From Bradyrhizobium canariense (GTDB taxonomy: Bacteria; Pseudomonadota; Alphaproteobacteria; Rhizobiales; Xanthobacteraceae), in the NCBI RefSeq assembly GCF_019402665.1, contig NZ_VSST01000031.1, positions 38,241 to 102,240 of the forward strand: a stretch of DNA of 64,000 nucleotides. Reading direction: 5' to 3'. Below the pieces are notes generated by a model. That model worked only from the letters and a program-made list of their open reading frames with translations, was not told the origin of the DNA and ran no database searches. Positions within the stretch are counted from its first letter, which is position 1. Every line of letters starts with the position of its first letter. The position numbers were made by a program, and so were the translations under genes. Of this stretch, positions 18,814 to 27,269 are shown piece after piece.

Positions 18814-20946
18814 ATGTCTGAAATCGATAGAGCCCGCGACCGCAGATTAGAAGTCGTGCGCACTGCCGCCAAACGCTGGCAAGCCCGCACACAGAGCCGA
18901 ACGTCCGATGCCGCTACGATCGCGCGTTCGGGGCCGGGCACGGCGGACAGTCCGATGCGGCAGGCGAGGTTTGCCGTACGGCAAGACCTTCTGGCGCATG
19001 CCGCCAATCTCCGCGAACGAGGCCGACTTCCAATCTTCATCGAGCGAAAAATTGGTCCGACACTCGACTTGATTTCAATGGCACCGAGCGAGGCGGCCCG
19101 CAAGGTTGGGCGACCCGTCGCTCGCATCGTCAGCTCTGTCGATCCAAGGGTCCAACCGGAGGGGTTTGCGTCGGGGTTCCTGGTCTCGCCGAGGCTGCTT
19201 TTGACGAACTGTCACGTGTTTCCAGATGCAGCCTCGTCTCACGGTACTGGCGCCAATTTCTTGCACGAGTTCGACGAGCATGGTCTCAAGGTGGGTGTGA
19301 CGTTTGCGATCGATGCCAGCAGCTTCTTTGTCTGTGACAATCATCTTGATTTTGCCTTGGTCGGGGTTAGCCCCATCGCGAATACGGGTGAGCCGATCGA
19401 GAGCCTCGGAGCAATCCCGCTCTCGGAGGCAACGTCCAAAGTCCTCAAGGGCTACCCCATTGAGGTGATCCAGTATCCTGACGGCGGTGGCAAGCAATAT
19501 GCCATCATGAACAACCGGCTGCTCGACGTTCTCGATGAAGGCTTCCTACATTACGAGACCGATACTTTGGAGGGATCATCAGGATCGCCGGCCTTCAGTG
19601 AGGCGTGGGAACTGGTTGCCCTTCACCACGCCGGGATACCTGAAATGCGGGGCGATGACATCGTCGCAACCGATGGCTCCGTCTGGACCGAAGATATGGG
19701 TGAAGACAAGGTTCATTGGGTCGCCAACGAGGGTATCCGCATCAGCTCAATCGTCCAGGCGTTGGGCAAGGTCAAATTGACCGATGCCAAACAGGCGAAA
19801 ATCCTAAGCGATCTGCTCGCGGGCACGACGGACCCCGCCGATGATGTCAGTCAAATGCTGAGGGGAGCCGCTCCTACCAGTGTCTTTGCGGCAAGCTCTG
19901 GCGGCTCGGAAAACAACCAATTACTAACCCAAAGAGTGGCATTTGAGGAGAGAAGCATGTCCGGTACAAACATGAATTTTAGTGGCCCTGTCACCATCCA
20001 TGTTTATGCGGAGCAAACGGCTCCGCCACAGCCGGGTGCGGAGTCCGCTGTCGCCGCCCTCGAAAAGACGTTGCGGTTCGATCCGAACTATGAGGATCGC
20101 GAGGGTTATCAAGAAGCATTCTTGGGTACTGACGTGGTCGTACCCGTTCCAGGAATCGTGGCCGCGCGGTCTGGCGAGATGTACAAGGAAAATGGTGAAA
20201 TCCTAATTCTCAAATATCACCACTATAGCCTTGCGATGAATAAAGCTCGTAGGCTCCAGATGTGGTCGGCCGCAAATGTGGACTACAATCCCGATCTTCG
20301 AAAACAAAATGGTCGGGCATTTTTCGGAACCGACCGCTGGGTCGCCGATCCGCGGATACCCAACAAATTCCAAATTGCCGATCCAGATTTCTATAAGCCT
20401 GCCGGGCAGATCGATCGTGGACATATCGTTCGCCGCGAGGATAGCGCCTGGGGCGAAACCGCAAAAGAACTCGAGTTCTCGAACTCGGACACCTTTCATT
20501 GGACGAATTGCACGCCACAGCACCAGGCTTTCAATCGTGAGTCCCCCGGGTCGGCGTACGGCGGCATCAAGGGCCTGTGGGGCGGCTTCGAGGCCTATAT
20601 TCAAAAGAGCCTGCAGCACGATGATACGAGGGCTTGCATCATCGCTGGGCCGATCCTCGCCGCCGATGATCCAACGGCGGACTTCGGCTCAGGACCGATC
20701 GCTTACCCTGTTCTGTTCTGGAAGGTTGTGGCGGTGGCCGCCAAGGACGCTGGAAGCCGATCGCGGCTCTTAACCTACGGCTTCCTTCTTAGTCAGAAGA
20801 ACGTGGTCGACGATTTCGGCATCGAGTTTGCCCCCGGTCAGTATGCTCGGTATCAGCGGCCACTTGCCGAAATTGCCGAGCTTGCAGGTGTCACTTTTGA
20901 TGAAAGACTTCTGGCCGCCGATGCCAAGGCACAAGCCGGAGCCTGA
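18814..20946 (+). CDS. Trypsin-like protease fused to DNA/RNA non-specific endonuclease
   Basis: A 710-residue fusion. Residues about 95-320 are a trypsin-fold serine protease: His134 in LLTNCHVF, Asp179 in HLDFALVG, Ser256 in EGSSGSPAF. Residues about 440-700 are a Serratia-type (NUC) endonuclease: the DRGH signature at 534-537 (QIDRGHIVRRED) and the metal-binding Asn565 in FHWTNCTPQHQAFN. A linker (about 350-430) carries a strand-like NFSGPVTIHVYAE segment. There is no signal peptide; the basic helical N-terminus (RARDRRLEVVRTAAKRW) suggests a cytoplasmic protein. GGAGG at 18804-18808 sets the start. All catalytic residues look intact in both domains. Such fusions fit an effector that is proteolytically gated, for example in phage defence or inter-bacterial conflict; that role is inference. 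Confidence 0.88.
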   Translation: MSEIDRARDRRLEVVRTAAKRWQARTQSRTSDAATIARSGPGTADSPMRQARFAVRQDLLAHAANLRERGRLPIFIERKIGPTLDLISMAPSEAARKVGRPVARIVSSVDPRVQPEGFASGFLVSPRLLLTNCHVFPDAASSHGTGANFLHEFDEHGLKVGVTFAIDASSFFVCDNHLDFALVGVSPIANTGEPIESLGAIPLSEATSKVLKGYPIEVIQYPDGGGKQYAIMNNRLLDVLDEGFLHYETDTLEGSSGSPAFSEAWELVALHHAGIPEMRGDDIVATDGSVWTEDMGEDKVHWVANEGIRISSIVQALGKVKLTDAKQAKILSDLLAGTTDPADDVSQMLRGAAPTSVFAASSGGSENNQLLTQRVAFEERSMSGTNMNFSGPVTIHVYAEQTAPPQPGAESAVAALEKTLRFDPNYEDREGYQEAFLGTDVVVPVPGIVAARSGEMYKENGEILILKYHHYSLAMNKARRLQMWSAANVDYNPDLRKQNGRAFFGTDRWVADPRIPNKFQIADPDFYKPAGQIDRGHIVRREDSAWGETAKELEFSNSDTFHWTNCTPQHQAFNRESPGSAYGGIKGLWGGFEAYIQKSLQHDDTRACIIAGPILAADDPTADFGSGPIAYPVLFWKVVAVAAKDAGSRSRLLTYGFLLSQKNVVDDFGIEFAPGQYARYQRPLAEIAELAGVTFDERLLAADAKAQAGA

Positions 20947-21124
20947 TTGCGACCGACTGCGCGGCTGCGGCCCGGCACGACCTGGCTCAACGTCTCGCCG
21001 CCGATGAAGAACGCGCAAGTCCGATCTGTATCGCAGCCTGGGGTCGCGTCGTTCAGGCCGAAGTCGGCGCGGAACTGCCGGAGCGGTGAGTTCTCCGTCA
21101 TCCGGGATGGTGCGTCAGCACCAG

Positions 21125-21164
21125 ACCCGGAATCTCGAGATTCCGGGTTCGATGCTTTCGCATC
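21125..21164. repeat. Perfect 24-bp palindrome plus hairpin
   Basis: ACCCGGAATCTC is followed directly by its reverse complement (21125-21148), then GATGC-TTTC-GCATC (21151-21164). It lies between the convergent protease-nuclease and lpxXL genes and resembles the dispersed CCGGAATCTCGAGATTCCGG elements of Bradyrhizobium. It may serve as a bidirectional transcript end. Confidence 0.75.
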
Positions 21165-21187
21165 GTCCCGGAAAGACGATCGAGCGC

Positions 21188-22120
21188 CTACCGCCACCTT
21201 CGGTGCAGCCACAGCCACTGCTCGGGATGCTCGCGCACCCAGCCTTCCACCACGCTCGTGATCGCCTGGGTCGTGCCCTGGATGTCGATCTTGCCGTCGG
21301 CGTCGCGCACCGGCTGGACCTCTTCGGTGATCTCGGCGGTGAAGCGGCCGCCGGGCAGGCGGATGACGCGGACGCCGTGGATCGGGCATTCGACCTGGCG
21401 CAACAGGCGCGCCAGCATTGGATTGGCGCGGGTCTTGCGGCCGAAGAAGGTGACCTCGACGCCGCCGGTCAGATATTGGTCGATCAGCATCGCGACGTGC
21501 TTGCCGTCTTTGAGCGCCTGCGCGAGCCGCAGCGGCGCGTCGCGCCCCGCGGGGATCAGTGTGCCCATGTTGACCTGGCGCATCTCCTGGATGATGCGGT
21601 CGGCGGAGGCGATGTTCGGGCGGCGGTAGAGGATCGCCGCATCGAGCCCGTGTGCGACGGCGGCGAGCGCCGGCAATTCCCAATTGGCCAGATGCGCGGC
21701 GAAGATCAGCGCCGGCTTGCCGTCGTCGCGGATGCGGTCGAACAGCTCGATGCTGCGGTCGGGCAGTTCGATCCGGCTGTTGTCGGGATGATCGCGGTCA
21801 TAATCCCAGACGTGGTCCATGTGGGCGAATTCGGCGCCGACGCGGCCGAGATTGTCCCAGACGCCCATCAGGATGGATTCGATTTCCTCGGGCGACTTGT
21901 CCGGAAAGGCGGCGGTGAGATTGGCGCGGCCGATGCGGTGCTCGCGAAGGCGCGGCCCGATCAGCCTGGTGGCGCGTGCGAAAAAGTCCGAGGTCTTGGC
22001 CGGATCGAAGTAACGCGTGGTGCGCAACATGCCGACGGTGGCAGCCCCGATCAGGCCTCCACCGATCGATTTGGCCGTCTGCCGCGCGCGCGCCTTCGTC
22101 CTCGCAGGAAGCAGCGCCAT
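21188..22120 (-). CDS. lpxXL: Lipid A very-long-chain acyltransferase (LpxXL/HtrB family)
   Basis: This 310-residue LpxL-family acyltransferase has the catalytic H-x4-E motif in AAHLANWELPA and a matching substrate-loop block PAGRDAPLRLAQALKDGKHVAMLIDQY. The end HPEQWLWLHRRWR is the family signature. Its position after acpXL-fabZ-fabF2-fabF1 makes it the LpxXL that transfers the very-long-chain hydroxy acid from AcpXL to lipid A. Eight bases separate it from the fabF1 stop, so it is the last gene of that operon. Confidence 0.9.
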   Translation of the reverse strand: MALLPARTKARARQTAKSIGGGLIGAATVGMLRTTRYFDPAKTSDFFARATRLIGPRLREHRIGRANLTAAFPDKSPEEIESILMGVWDNLGRVGAEFAHMDHVWDYDRDHPDNSRIELPDRSIELFDRIRDDGKPALIFAAHLANWELPALAAVAHGLDAAILYRRPNIASADRIIQEMRQVNMGTLIPAGRDAPLRLAQALKDGKHVAMLIDQYLTGGVEVTFFGRKTRANPMLARLLRQVECPIHGVRVIRLPGGRFTAEITEEVQPVRDADGKIDIQGTTQAITSVVEGWVREHPEQWLWLHRRWR

Positions 22121-22128
22121 GCGTCCGG

Positions 22129-23406
22129 TCAGGCCGGTTCGCGGGTCAGGATCAGCGAGGCGTTCTGGCCGCCGAAGCCGAACGAGTTCGACATCACCGC
22201 GGTGACGCGGGCATCGCGTGCCTTGTTGCCGACGACGTCGAACAGGATCGTGGGATCCGGATTGTCGTAGTTGATCGTCGGCGGGATGCGCTGATGCTCC
22301 AGCGTGAGCAGCGAGAAGATCGCCTCGACCGCGCCGGCGGCCGAGATGGTGTGGCCGACCATCGACTTGTTGGAGGTAACCGGAATCTTCGACACGAGTT
22401 CGCCGAACACGGCCGATGTCGTATTGTATTCCATCTTGTCGTTCTCGGGCGTCGCGGTGCCGTGCGCGTTGATGTGGTCGATCTGGTCCGGCGTCATGCT
22501 GGCATCGGCCAGCGTCTTGTTCATGCAGCCGATGATCGGCTTGCCGTCGGGCGACGAGCGGGTGCGATGGAAGGAATCGGTGAGCTCGCCGCAGCCGGCG
22601 ATCACGCCGAGGATTTTTGCGCCGCGCGCGGCGGCGGCTTCATAGCTTTCGAGCACCAGCGCACCTGCGCCTTCGGCCATGACAAAACCGTCGCGGTTCT
22701 TGGAGAAGGGACGGGAGGCCGCCTGCGGCGGGTCATTCTGGGTCGACAGCGCCGAGAGCAGCGAGAAGCGCACGAGCGCCTCCGGATTCACGGTGCCGTC
22801 GGTCGCCACGCACAGCGCGGCATCGGTTTCGCCGCGGCGGATCGCCTCGACGCCGAGTTGGATCGAGGTCGCGCCCGAAGCGCAGGCCGTCGACAACGAG
22901 ATCGGCGAGCCCTTGGTGCCGAAGGTCTCGGCGAGGTAGGCCGCGACCGAACCGAACATGAAGCGGTGGTGATAGGCGCTGTACTTGCCGCCGCCGGAGA
23001 TGCGCAGCAGATCGTCGTAGTTGAAGTCGAGCTTACCGACGGCGCGGCCGAGCTCGCGGCGCTGCGGCCATTCGACTTCGACAGGTGCGACCGCAAGGAA
23101 GAGAGGACCCGGGAAATCCGCCTTGGCGCCGATGCCGGCCTGGTCCAGCGCCTCCTGCGTCACCAGTTCGGCCATCCGCTCGGACAGGGCGGTGGAGGAG
23201 AACGGATCGACGCTGACGAAATCCACCGTGCCGGCCATCGTGGTTTTCAGGCCGTCGACCGGAAAGCGCGTGATGGTGCGGATGCCGGATTCGCCGGCGA
23301 CGAGCTTCGCCCAATTGTCGGTCTTGCCGTTGCCGAGCGAGGTCATGATGCCCATGCCGGTGACGACGACGACGGGACGCCCGAGTTTGTCGCGTGGTGC
23401 AGTCAT
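22129..23406 (-). CDS. fabF1: Beta-ketoacyl-ACP synthase, VLCFA cluster (FabF1)
   Basis: This 425-residue condensing enzyme has an intact Cys-His-His triad: Cys in STACASGATS, His in INAHGTATPENDKMEY and His in NKSMVGHTISAAGA. It elongates acyl chains on AcpXL towards the C26-C28 length used in lipid A. The ATG at 23406 precedes MTAPRDKLGRPVVVVTGMG; a longer in-frame ORF would run through a repeat element. It is separated from fabF2 by about 100 bp that contains that repeat, and is followed closely by lpxXL. Confidence 0.9.
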   Translation of the reverse strand: MTAPRDKLGRPVVVVTGMGIMTSLGNGKTDNWAKLVAGESGIRTITRFPVDGLKTTMAGTVDFVSVDPFSSTALSERMAELVTQEALDQAGIGAKADFPGPLFLAVAPVEVEWPQRRELGRAVGKLDFNYDDLLRISGGGKYSAYHHRFMFGSVAAYLAETFGTKGSPISLSTACASGATSIQLGVEAIRRGETDAALCVATDGTVNPEALVRFSLLSALSTQNDPPQAASRPFSKNRDGFVMAEGAGALVLESYEAAAARGAKILGVIAGCGELTDSFHRTRSSPDGKPIIGCMNKTLADASMTPDQIDHINAHGTATPENDKMEYNTTSAVFGELVSKIPVTSNKSMVGHTISAAGAVEAIFSLLTLEHQRIPPTINYDNPDPTILFDVVGNKARDARVTAVMSNSFGFGGQNASLILTREPA

Positions 23407-23426
23407 GTCGATCCCCGCTTGAGCTG

Positions 23427-23475
23427 GAGCAAGATCCGAAAAAGCGTGACGCGGTTTTTCGAGAAGATCATGCCC
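23427..23475. repeat. Dispersed inverted repeat within the VLCFA operon
   Basis: GAGCAAGATCCGAAAAAGCG through AGATCATGCCC is an imperfect palindrome. It matches, with substitutions, the element at 58589-58637 read on the opposite strand (GAGCATGATCCGGAAAAGTG ... AGATCATGCTC). It occupies the gap between fabF2 and fabF1, where it could modulate translation or stability of the downstream half of the operon. Confidence 0.75.
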
Positions 23476-23505
23476 AAACAATAACCTGCCAAAGCGCAAC
23501 GCGCT

Positions 23506-24711
23506 TTAGCTTACTGCCTCGACCAGCGCCATGCCTTCGCCGCGCCAGTGTCCGGCCCCCACCACCACAATCTGGGTGGGCGCTCCCTGCATTTCAATCT
23601 CGGTGCCCGTGGAATCGTTCGGCGGAAACAGGGCGCCGCGCGAGATCGACAGCGCGGCGAGCGCGATGCCGAGCGGGAATTGCGTCTCCATGGTGTGGCC
23701 GAACATCGTGCCGGTCGAGCGCACCGGGAACTCGGCGTGGCCCTTCAGGAAGCCGCGCTCTTCTGATGTCGCCGGCTCAGCGCCGGTCGCACCCGATATG
23801 ATCGCGCCCTTGCCGTCGCGCTTCGGCAACTTTGCCCAAAGCTTCTCCAGCGTCGCGGTCATGTCGCCGGGGGTCTTGCGCCGGGCAAGGTCGGCAACGA
23901 CGCTCGACAGCTTTGCGAATGGCTTTGCGCCGCGCGCTTCCGCATGCGCCTTCGATTCCAACACCAGAAACGCGCCAGCGGAGCCGAGCGCGAAGCCGGC
24001 GTGGTCCTTGCGCGCCCACACGGGGGCGAACTTGTCCTTCAGATTGAAGTCGCCGAATTCGTAGAGGACCATCAGGTCCTTGCGCTCGCCATTGTGCGAG
24101 CCGCCGATCAACGCGATGTCGCTCTCGCCGGAGGCGATGCGCGACAATGCAATGCGGGCGGCATCGGCGCCGGCAACCTCTTCACCCATGAAGGTGCGCG
24201 AGGTGCCGCCAATGCCATGCACGATGGCGATATTGCCGGCGAGCAGGTTGGAGAGCTGGGCCAAGAACAGCGTCGGCCTGAGATCGCTCATCAGCCGCTC
24301 GTTGAGGAAGCCGGGCGCGTTGGCGCCCTTGGCCTCGGCCGTGAGCACGCCGGTGTCGACGTTGAGATCGCGCTCGCCGCCGCCGGCGGCGACCACCATG
24401 TCGATCTTCGACAGGATGTCCTTGTTGCCCTTGATCCCGGCGGAGTCGAGCGCAAGCCCGGCCGCATAGGTGCCGATGCGCTGCCAGGCTTCCATCTGGC
24501 GCTGGTCGCCCTTCTTCGGAATCTGGCTGTCGAAGGTAACAGGCATCAGGGGGTGCACGATGTAGGGCGCAAACCCCTTCTCGTCGACATTGATACGCTT
24601 CTCCTGAAGCGCGGCCCAGTTGGCGTCCAGGCCCTCGCCGAGCGAGGTGGCCAGGCCAATGCCGGTGATCCAGACTTCCGTCTGGGCGGGCTTCGAAGCA
24701 GTCTCGGTCAT
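23506..24711 (-). CDS. fabF2: KAS-like partner protein lacking catalytic residues (FabF2)
   Basis: This 401-residue thiolase-fold protein of the ketoacyl synthase family starts with VWITGIGLATSLGEG. At the position of the nucleophile loop it reads HGIGGTSRTFMGEE, with no Cys. The first catalytic His motif (NAHGT) is replaced by GATGAEPATS; only the last His block (GTMFGHTMETQFPLG) remains. This resembles chain-length factors of type II polyketide systems, so it is probably the non-catalytic partner of FabF1. Its start overlaps the fabZ stop (ATGA, 24708-24711). Confidence 0.88.
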   Translation of the reverse strand: MTETASKPAQTEVWITGIGLATSLGEGLDANWAALQEKRINVDEKGFAPYIVHPLMPVTFDSQIPKKGDQRQMEAWQRIGTYAAGLALDSAGIKGNKDILSKIDMVVAAGGGERDLNVDTGVLTAEAKGANAPGFLNERLMSDLRPTLFLAQLSNLLAGNIAIVHGIGGTSRTFMGEEVAGADAARIALSRIASGESDIALIGGSHNGERKDLMVLYEFGDFNLKDKFAPVWARKDHAGFALGSAGAFLVLESKAHAEARGAKPFAKLSSVVADLARRKTPGDMTATLEKLWAKLPKRDGKGAIISGATGAEPATSEERGFLKGHAEFPVRSTGTMFGHTMETQFPLGIALAALSISRGALFPPNDSTGTEIEMQGAPTQIVVVGAGHWRGEGMALVEAVS

Positions 24712-25178
24712 GGCGATACGGCCTGTTGCGGAAAGCCGACGCGTTTGGCGACCGCGTCCATGTGGGCGCGCATATCCGCATGGGGAAAGGGAATCTGCGT
24801 GAAGGTCAGCGTCGAATTCGCGCGCAGCTTGCCGCCGACCTTGATCTTGGCTTCGGTCACGGCGTAGCCCGAGCCCTGATGGGCCAGGCTCGCCTCGATG
24901 CTCATGAGATCGCCGGGGAAGACCGAGCCGCGGACCTTGGCCTCCTTGACGGCAGCCAGGATCGGCATGCGCTCGAATTTGAGCACGCCAAGCTGAAGCC
25001 AGCCCGAGGCCTGCGCCATCGATTCGATCAGGAGCACGCCGGGCATCAGGGGATAGCCCGGGAAGTGCCCCTCGAAGATGGTGCTTTCCATCGGGACCTG
25101 AGCCTCGACGACAATCGTCTTCGCGTCGACGTTGAGGTCGACGACGCGATCTATCATGTGAAAGTATTCGAGTTGCAT
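24708..25178 (-). CDS. fabZ: 3-hydroxyacyl-ACP dehydratase, VLCFA cluster
   Basis: This 156-residue hotdog-fold dehydratase has GHFPGYPLMPGVLLIESMAQASGW, containing the catalytic His and following Pro-Gly-Val block of FabZ proteins. It starts at MQLEYFHMIDRVVDLN (25178), 10 bp downstream of the acpXL stop, and its stop overlaps fabF2. It works in the elongation cycle on AcpXL. Confidence 0.92.
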   Translation of the reverse strand: MQLEYFHMIDRVVDLNVDAKTIVVEAQVPMESTIFEGHFPGYPLMPGVLLIESMAQASGWLQLGVLKFERMPILAAVKEAKVRGSVFPGDLMSIEASLAHQGSGYAVTEAKIKVGGKLRANSTLTFTQIPFPHADMRAHMDAVAKRVGFPQQAVSP

Positions 25179-25188
25179 GACCGCGCGC

Positions 25189-25476
25189 TTAGGCGCTCGC
25201 GCCCTTGGCCGCAACCAGTTCGTCGATGCGGGCACACAGGTTTTTCAGCACGAAGTACTGCTCGGTGGTCGCTTTGCCGTCGTTGACCTCCTGGGTCCAC
25301 TTCTCCAGCGGCAGCTTGATACCGAACTGCTTGTCGATCGCGAACGCGATGTCCAGGAAATCGAGGCTGTCGATGCCGAGGTCATCGATGGCATGGCTAT
25401 CCGGCGTGATCGTGTCGCGCGGGATGTCGCAGGTTTCAGCGATGATCGTAGCGACCTGATCGAATGTGGAGGACAT
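25189..25476 (-). CDS. acpXL: Specialised acyl carrier protein AcpXL
   Basis: This 95-residue acyl carrier protein has the phosphopantetheine site DDLGIDSLDFLDIAFAID. It is longer than AcpP and carries FGIKLPLEKWTQEVNDGKATTEQYFVLKNL, typical of AcpXL, which carries the very-long-chain hydroxy acid for lipid A in Rhizobiales. The start is ATG at 25476. It is the first gene of the minus-strand acpXL-fabZ-fabF2-fabF1-lpxXL operon, so the promoter should lie in 25477-25722. Confidence 0.93.
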   Translation of the reverse strand: MSSTFDQVATIIAETCDIPRDTITPDSHAIDDLGIDSLDFLDIAFAIDKQFGIKLPLEKWTQEVNDGKATTEQYFVLKNLCARIDELVAAKGASA

Positions 25477-25722
25477 CACTAAGCCTTTGATATTTTGCAG
25501 ATATTTGTCAGATTGTCCAGAGTGGAACGGTGGGTGGGCATCGCGCCCCGATGACGCCCTCAACCCCCCTCTGGCCGGGTCGAAAGCCCGTATATCGGAG
25601 CGCCGCCCTGAGTTCAATGGAGCCGGCGGGTGTGGGGACAGGGCAGGGATGCCCGGCTGAGCCGTTTCCGCCGAAGTACCGCCGGCGGCCTCGCCAGACG
25701 TCTTGCTCGCCAGACGCCTTGC

Positions 25723-26064
25723 CTAGATGTGCGGCGTCGTGATCTTCACGCAGTCGCGGCGGCCCATCAGCACGCAATCCTGGGTCCGACGCAGGTCGGC
25801 GATGCTCACCGCGAGCCATATCCCGATCGCGGTCAGTGCGATGGTGAAGGCCAGCGCCGCGATGTTGGCGAGCATGCGATGGCGGAAATCGTCCGGTTCA
25901 GTGCGGGGCTGCTCGTAGCGCGACAGGTCGAGCGGCTCGGGCGCGACGCGCAATTGCTGCACGCTACCGTTGCCGCGGTAGCCCGTCGGGGAAGGCGAGG
26001 TGCGCGGCCTGAACTGGAGCACCCGGTGCTCGTCATCCGAGCTTATGGGCCGCTGGGTTGTCAT
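25723..26064 (-). CDS. Small single-pass membrane protein, unknown function
   Basis: A 113-residue protein with a polar, Arg/Pro-rich N-terminal half and one membrane helix (IAALAFTIALTAIGIWLAVSIADL, residues about 68-92). The short tail RRTQDCVLMGRRDCVKI contains two Cys and probably faces the periplasm. No family was recognised. It stands alone between acpXL and the ParB-like gene. Its codon use fits the genome, which supports it being a real gene. Confidence 0.65.
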   Translation of the reverse strand: MTTQRPISSDDEHRVLQFRPRTSPSPTGYRGNGSVQQLRVAPEPLDLSRYEQPRTEPDDFRHRMLANIAALAFTIALTAIGIWLAVSIADLRRTQDCVLMGRRDCVKITTPHI

Positions 26065-26334
26065 GGTGCAGAGATCACTCCGAAGCAGCGATTTTTAGAT
26101 AGCATACGTGGTGAACGCGTTGCAGAAAATCTTCTCAACGCGCACGTGCATTGCGCGTCCGCACTATCCTGCAGGGCTGCGAACGAAGGATCGTGGAACC
26201 GTGGTCGTTCCGGCATGCAGAGGGTGCGATGCAATAATCCCCACCGAACCGAATGCATTTGCCGGCGCGATGCCCATGGCATAGTCCAGGGAACCTGACC
26301 ACGCAGTTGCAACCATGTTAAAGGCCTTTCGACC

Positions 26335-26958
26335 ATGACCAATACGCGCGAACCGAGAGTGCATCCGGTGTCGATCCTGTCGCTGCGGCCGACGCAGATG
26401 ACGGTCGGAATGCGCGAGGTCAAGGAGAAGCGCAAGCGCTGGCGCGAGCACGACAAGAAGAAGCAGGCCGATCTGCTCGGCAAGCATATGATCCCCGTCG
26501 TGCACGGCCCCGACGAGCGCTATTACGTGATCGACCATCATCATCTCGGTCGCGCGCTGCACGACGAGGGCGTCAAGGAGGTGCTGGTCACCATCGTCGG
26601 CGACCTCAGGATGGTCGAGCGCGAAGCTTTCTGGGGCGTCATGGACAACAAGCGCTGGGTTTACCCCTACGACGCCAAGGGTGAACGGCGACCGTTCCGC
26701 GATTTGCCCAAATCCGTCGTCGATCTCAAGGATGATCCCTTCCGGAGCCTTGCCGGCGAGCTGCGCCGCATGGGCGGCTTCGCCAAGGACACCACGCCGT
26801 TCTCCGAATTCCTGTGGGCCGATTATCTGCGCCGAAAGCTGTCGCGCAAGGCTGTGGATGCCAATTTCGACAAGGCACTCGAGAAGGCGATGTCCTCAGC
26901 CAAGAGCAAGGATGCGATCTATCTGCCCGGCTGGTGTGGGCCAGCGGAGGATGATTAG
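26335..26958 (+). CDS. ParB-like nuclease-fold protein
   Basis: This 207-residue protein of the ParB-like (ParBc_2) family has PVSILSLRPTQMTVGMREVKEKRKRW near the start and VIDHHHLGRALHDEGV, the family's conserved His-rich site. The C-terminal half WVYPYDAKGERRPFRDLPKSVVDLKDDPFRSLAGELRR is typical too. It lacks the helix-turn-helix of true partitioning ParB proteins and there is no parA nearby, so a chromosome segregation role is unlikely. Function is unknown; members may be nucleotide-dependent enzymes. Confidence 0.82.
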   Translation: MTNTREPRVHPVSILSLRPTQMTVGMREVKEKRKRWREHDKKKQADLLGKHMIPVVHGPDERYYVIDHHHLGRALHDEGVKEVLVTIVGDLRMVEREAFWGVMDNKRWVYPYDAKGERRPFRDLPKSVVDLKDDPFRSLAGELRRMGGFAKDTTPFSEFLWADYLRRKLSRKAVDANFDKALEKAMSSAKSKDAIYLPGWCGPAEDD

Positions 26959-27108
26959 ACCCAACGCTCGCAGCAGTACGGCATGCAGCTGCGCAAACCT
27001 GATCTGATCACAGCCTCTTGAGCGAAACCATCTTCCGTCCGCGCGAAGCCGTGCTGAAACAAAACCGTGCCATCTGTTGGGATTGTCGAGCTCTCATAGG
27101 AGGCCGAA

Positions 27109-27252
27109 ATGCGCCGTCTGGTTTTCGCCGTTGCCCTGCTCGTGGTCGCTTCAGCCGGGATATCGGCATCGTTCGCGGCAGTTCACCATGCCAAGACATT
27201 GACGTTTTCAGAGCGCTTTGCCCCGGCGCTCGAGTTGATGGCGAACCGCTAG
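27109..27252 (+). CDS. Small exported peptide (47 aa)
   Basis: A short ORF directly behind a strong ribosome site (AGGAGG at 27099-27104). It encodes MRRLVFAVALLVVASAGISA followed by a short His- and Phe-containing tail ending LELMANR. The first 24 residues form a plausible signal peptide or single membrane anchor with cleavage near SFA-AV. It lies 18 bp from the 3' end of the convergent hypothetical gene. Function is unknown. Confidence 0.5.
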   Translation: MRRLVFAVALLVVASAGISASFAAVHHAKTLTFSERFAPALELMANR

Positions 27253-27269
27253 GACAGATTCACGCCGGT

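Noticed and set aside
18814..20946. Reading the protease-nuclease gene as a secreted nuclease
   Set aside because: No signal peptide or membrane segment is present; the N-terminus is basic and helical.
20853..21683. 276-codon minus-strand frame overlapping the protease-nuclease end and lpxXL
   Set aside because: It is an out-of-frame reading of lpxXL extended through a palindromic repeat.
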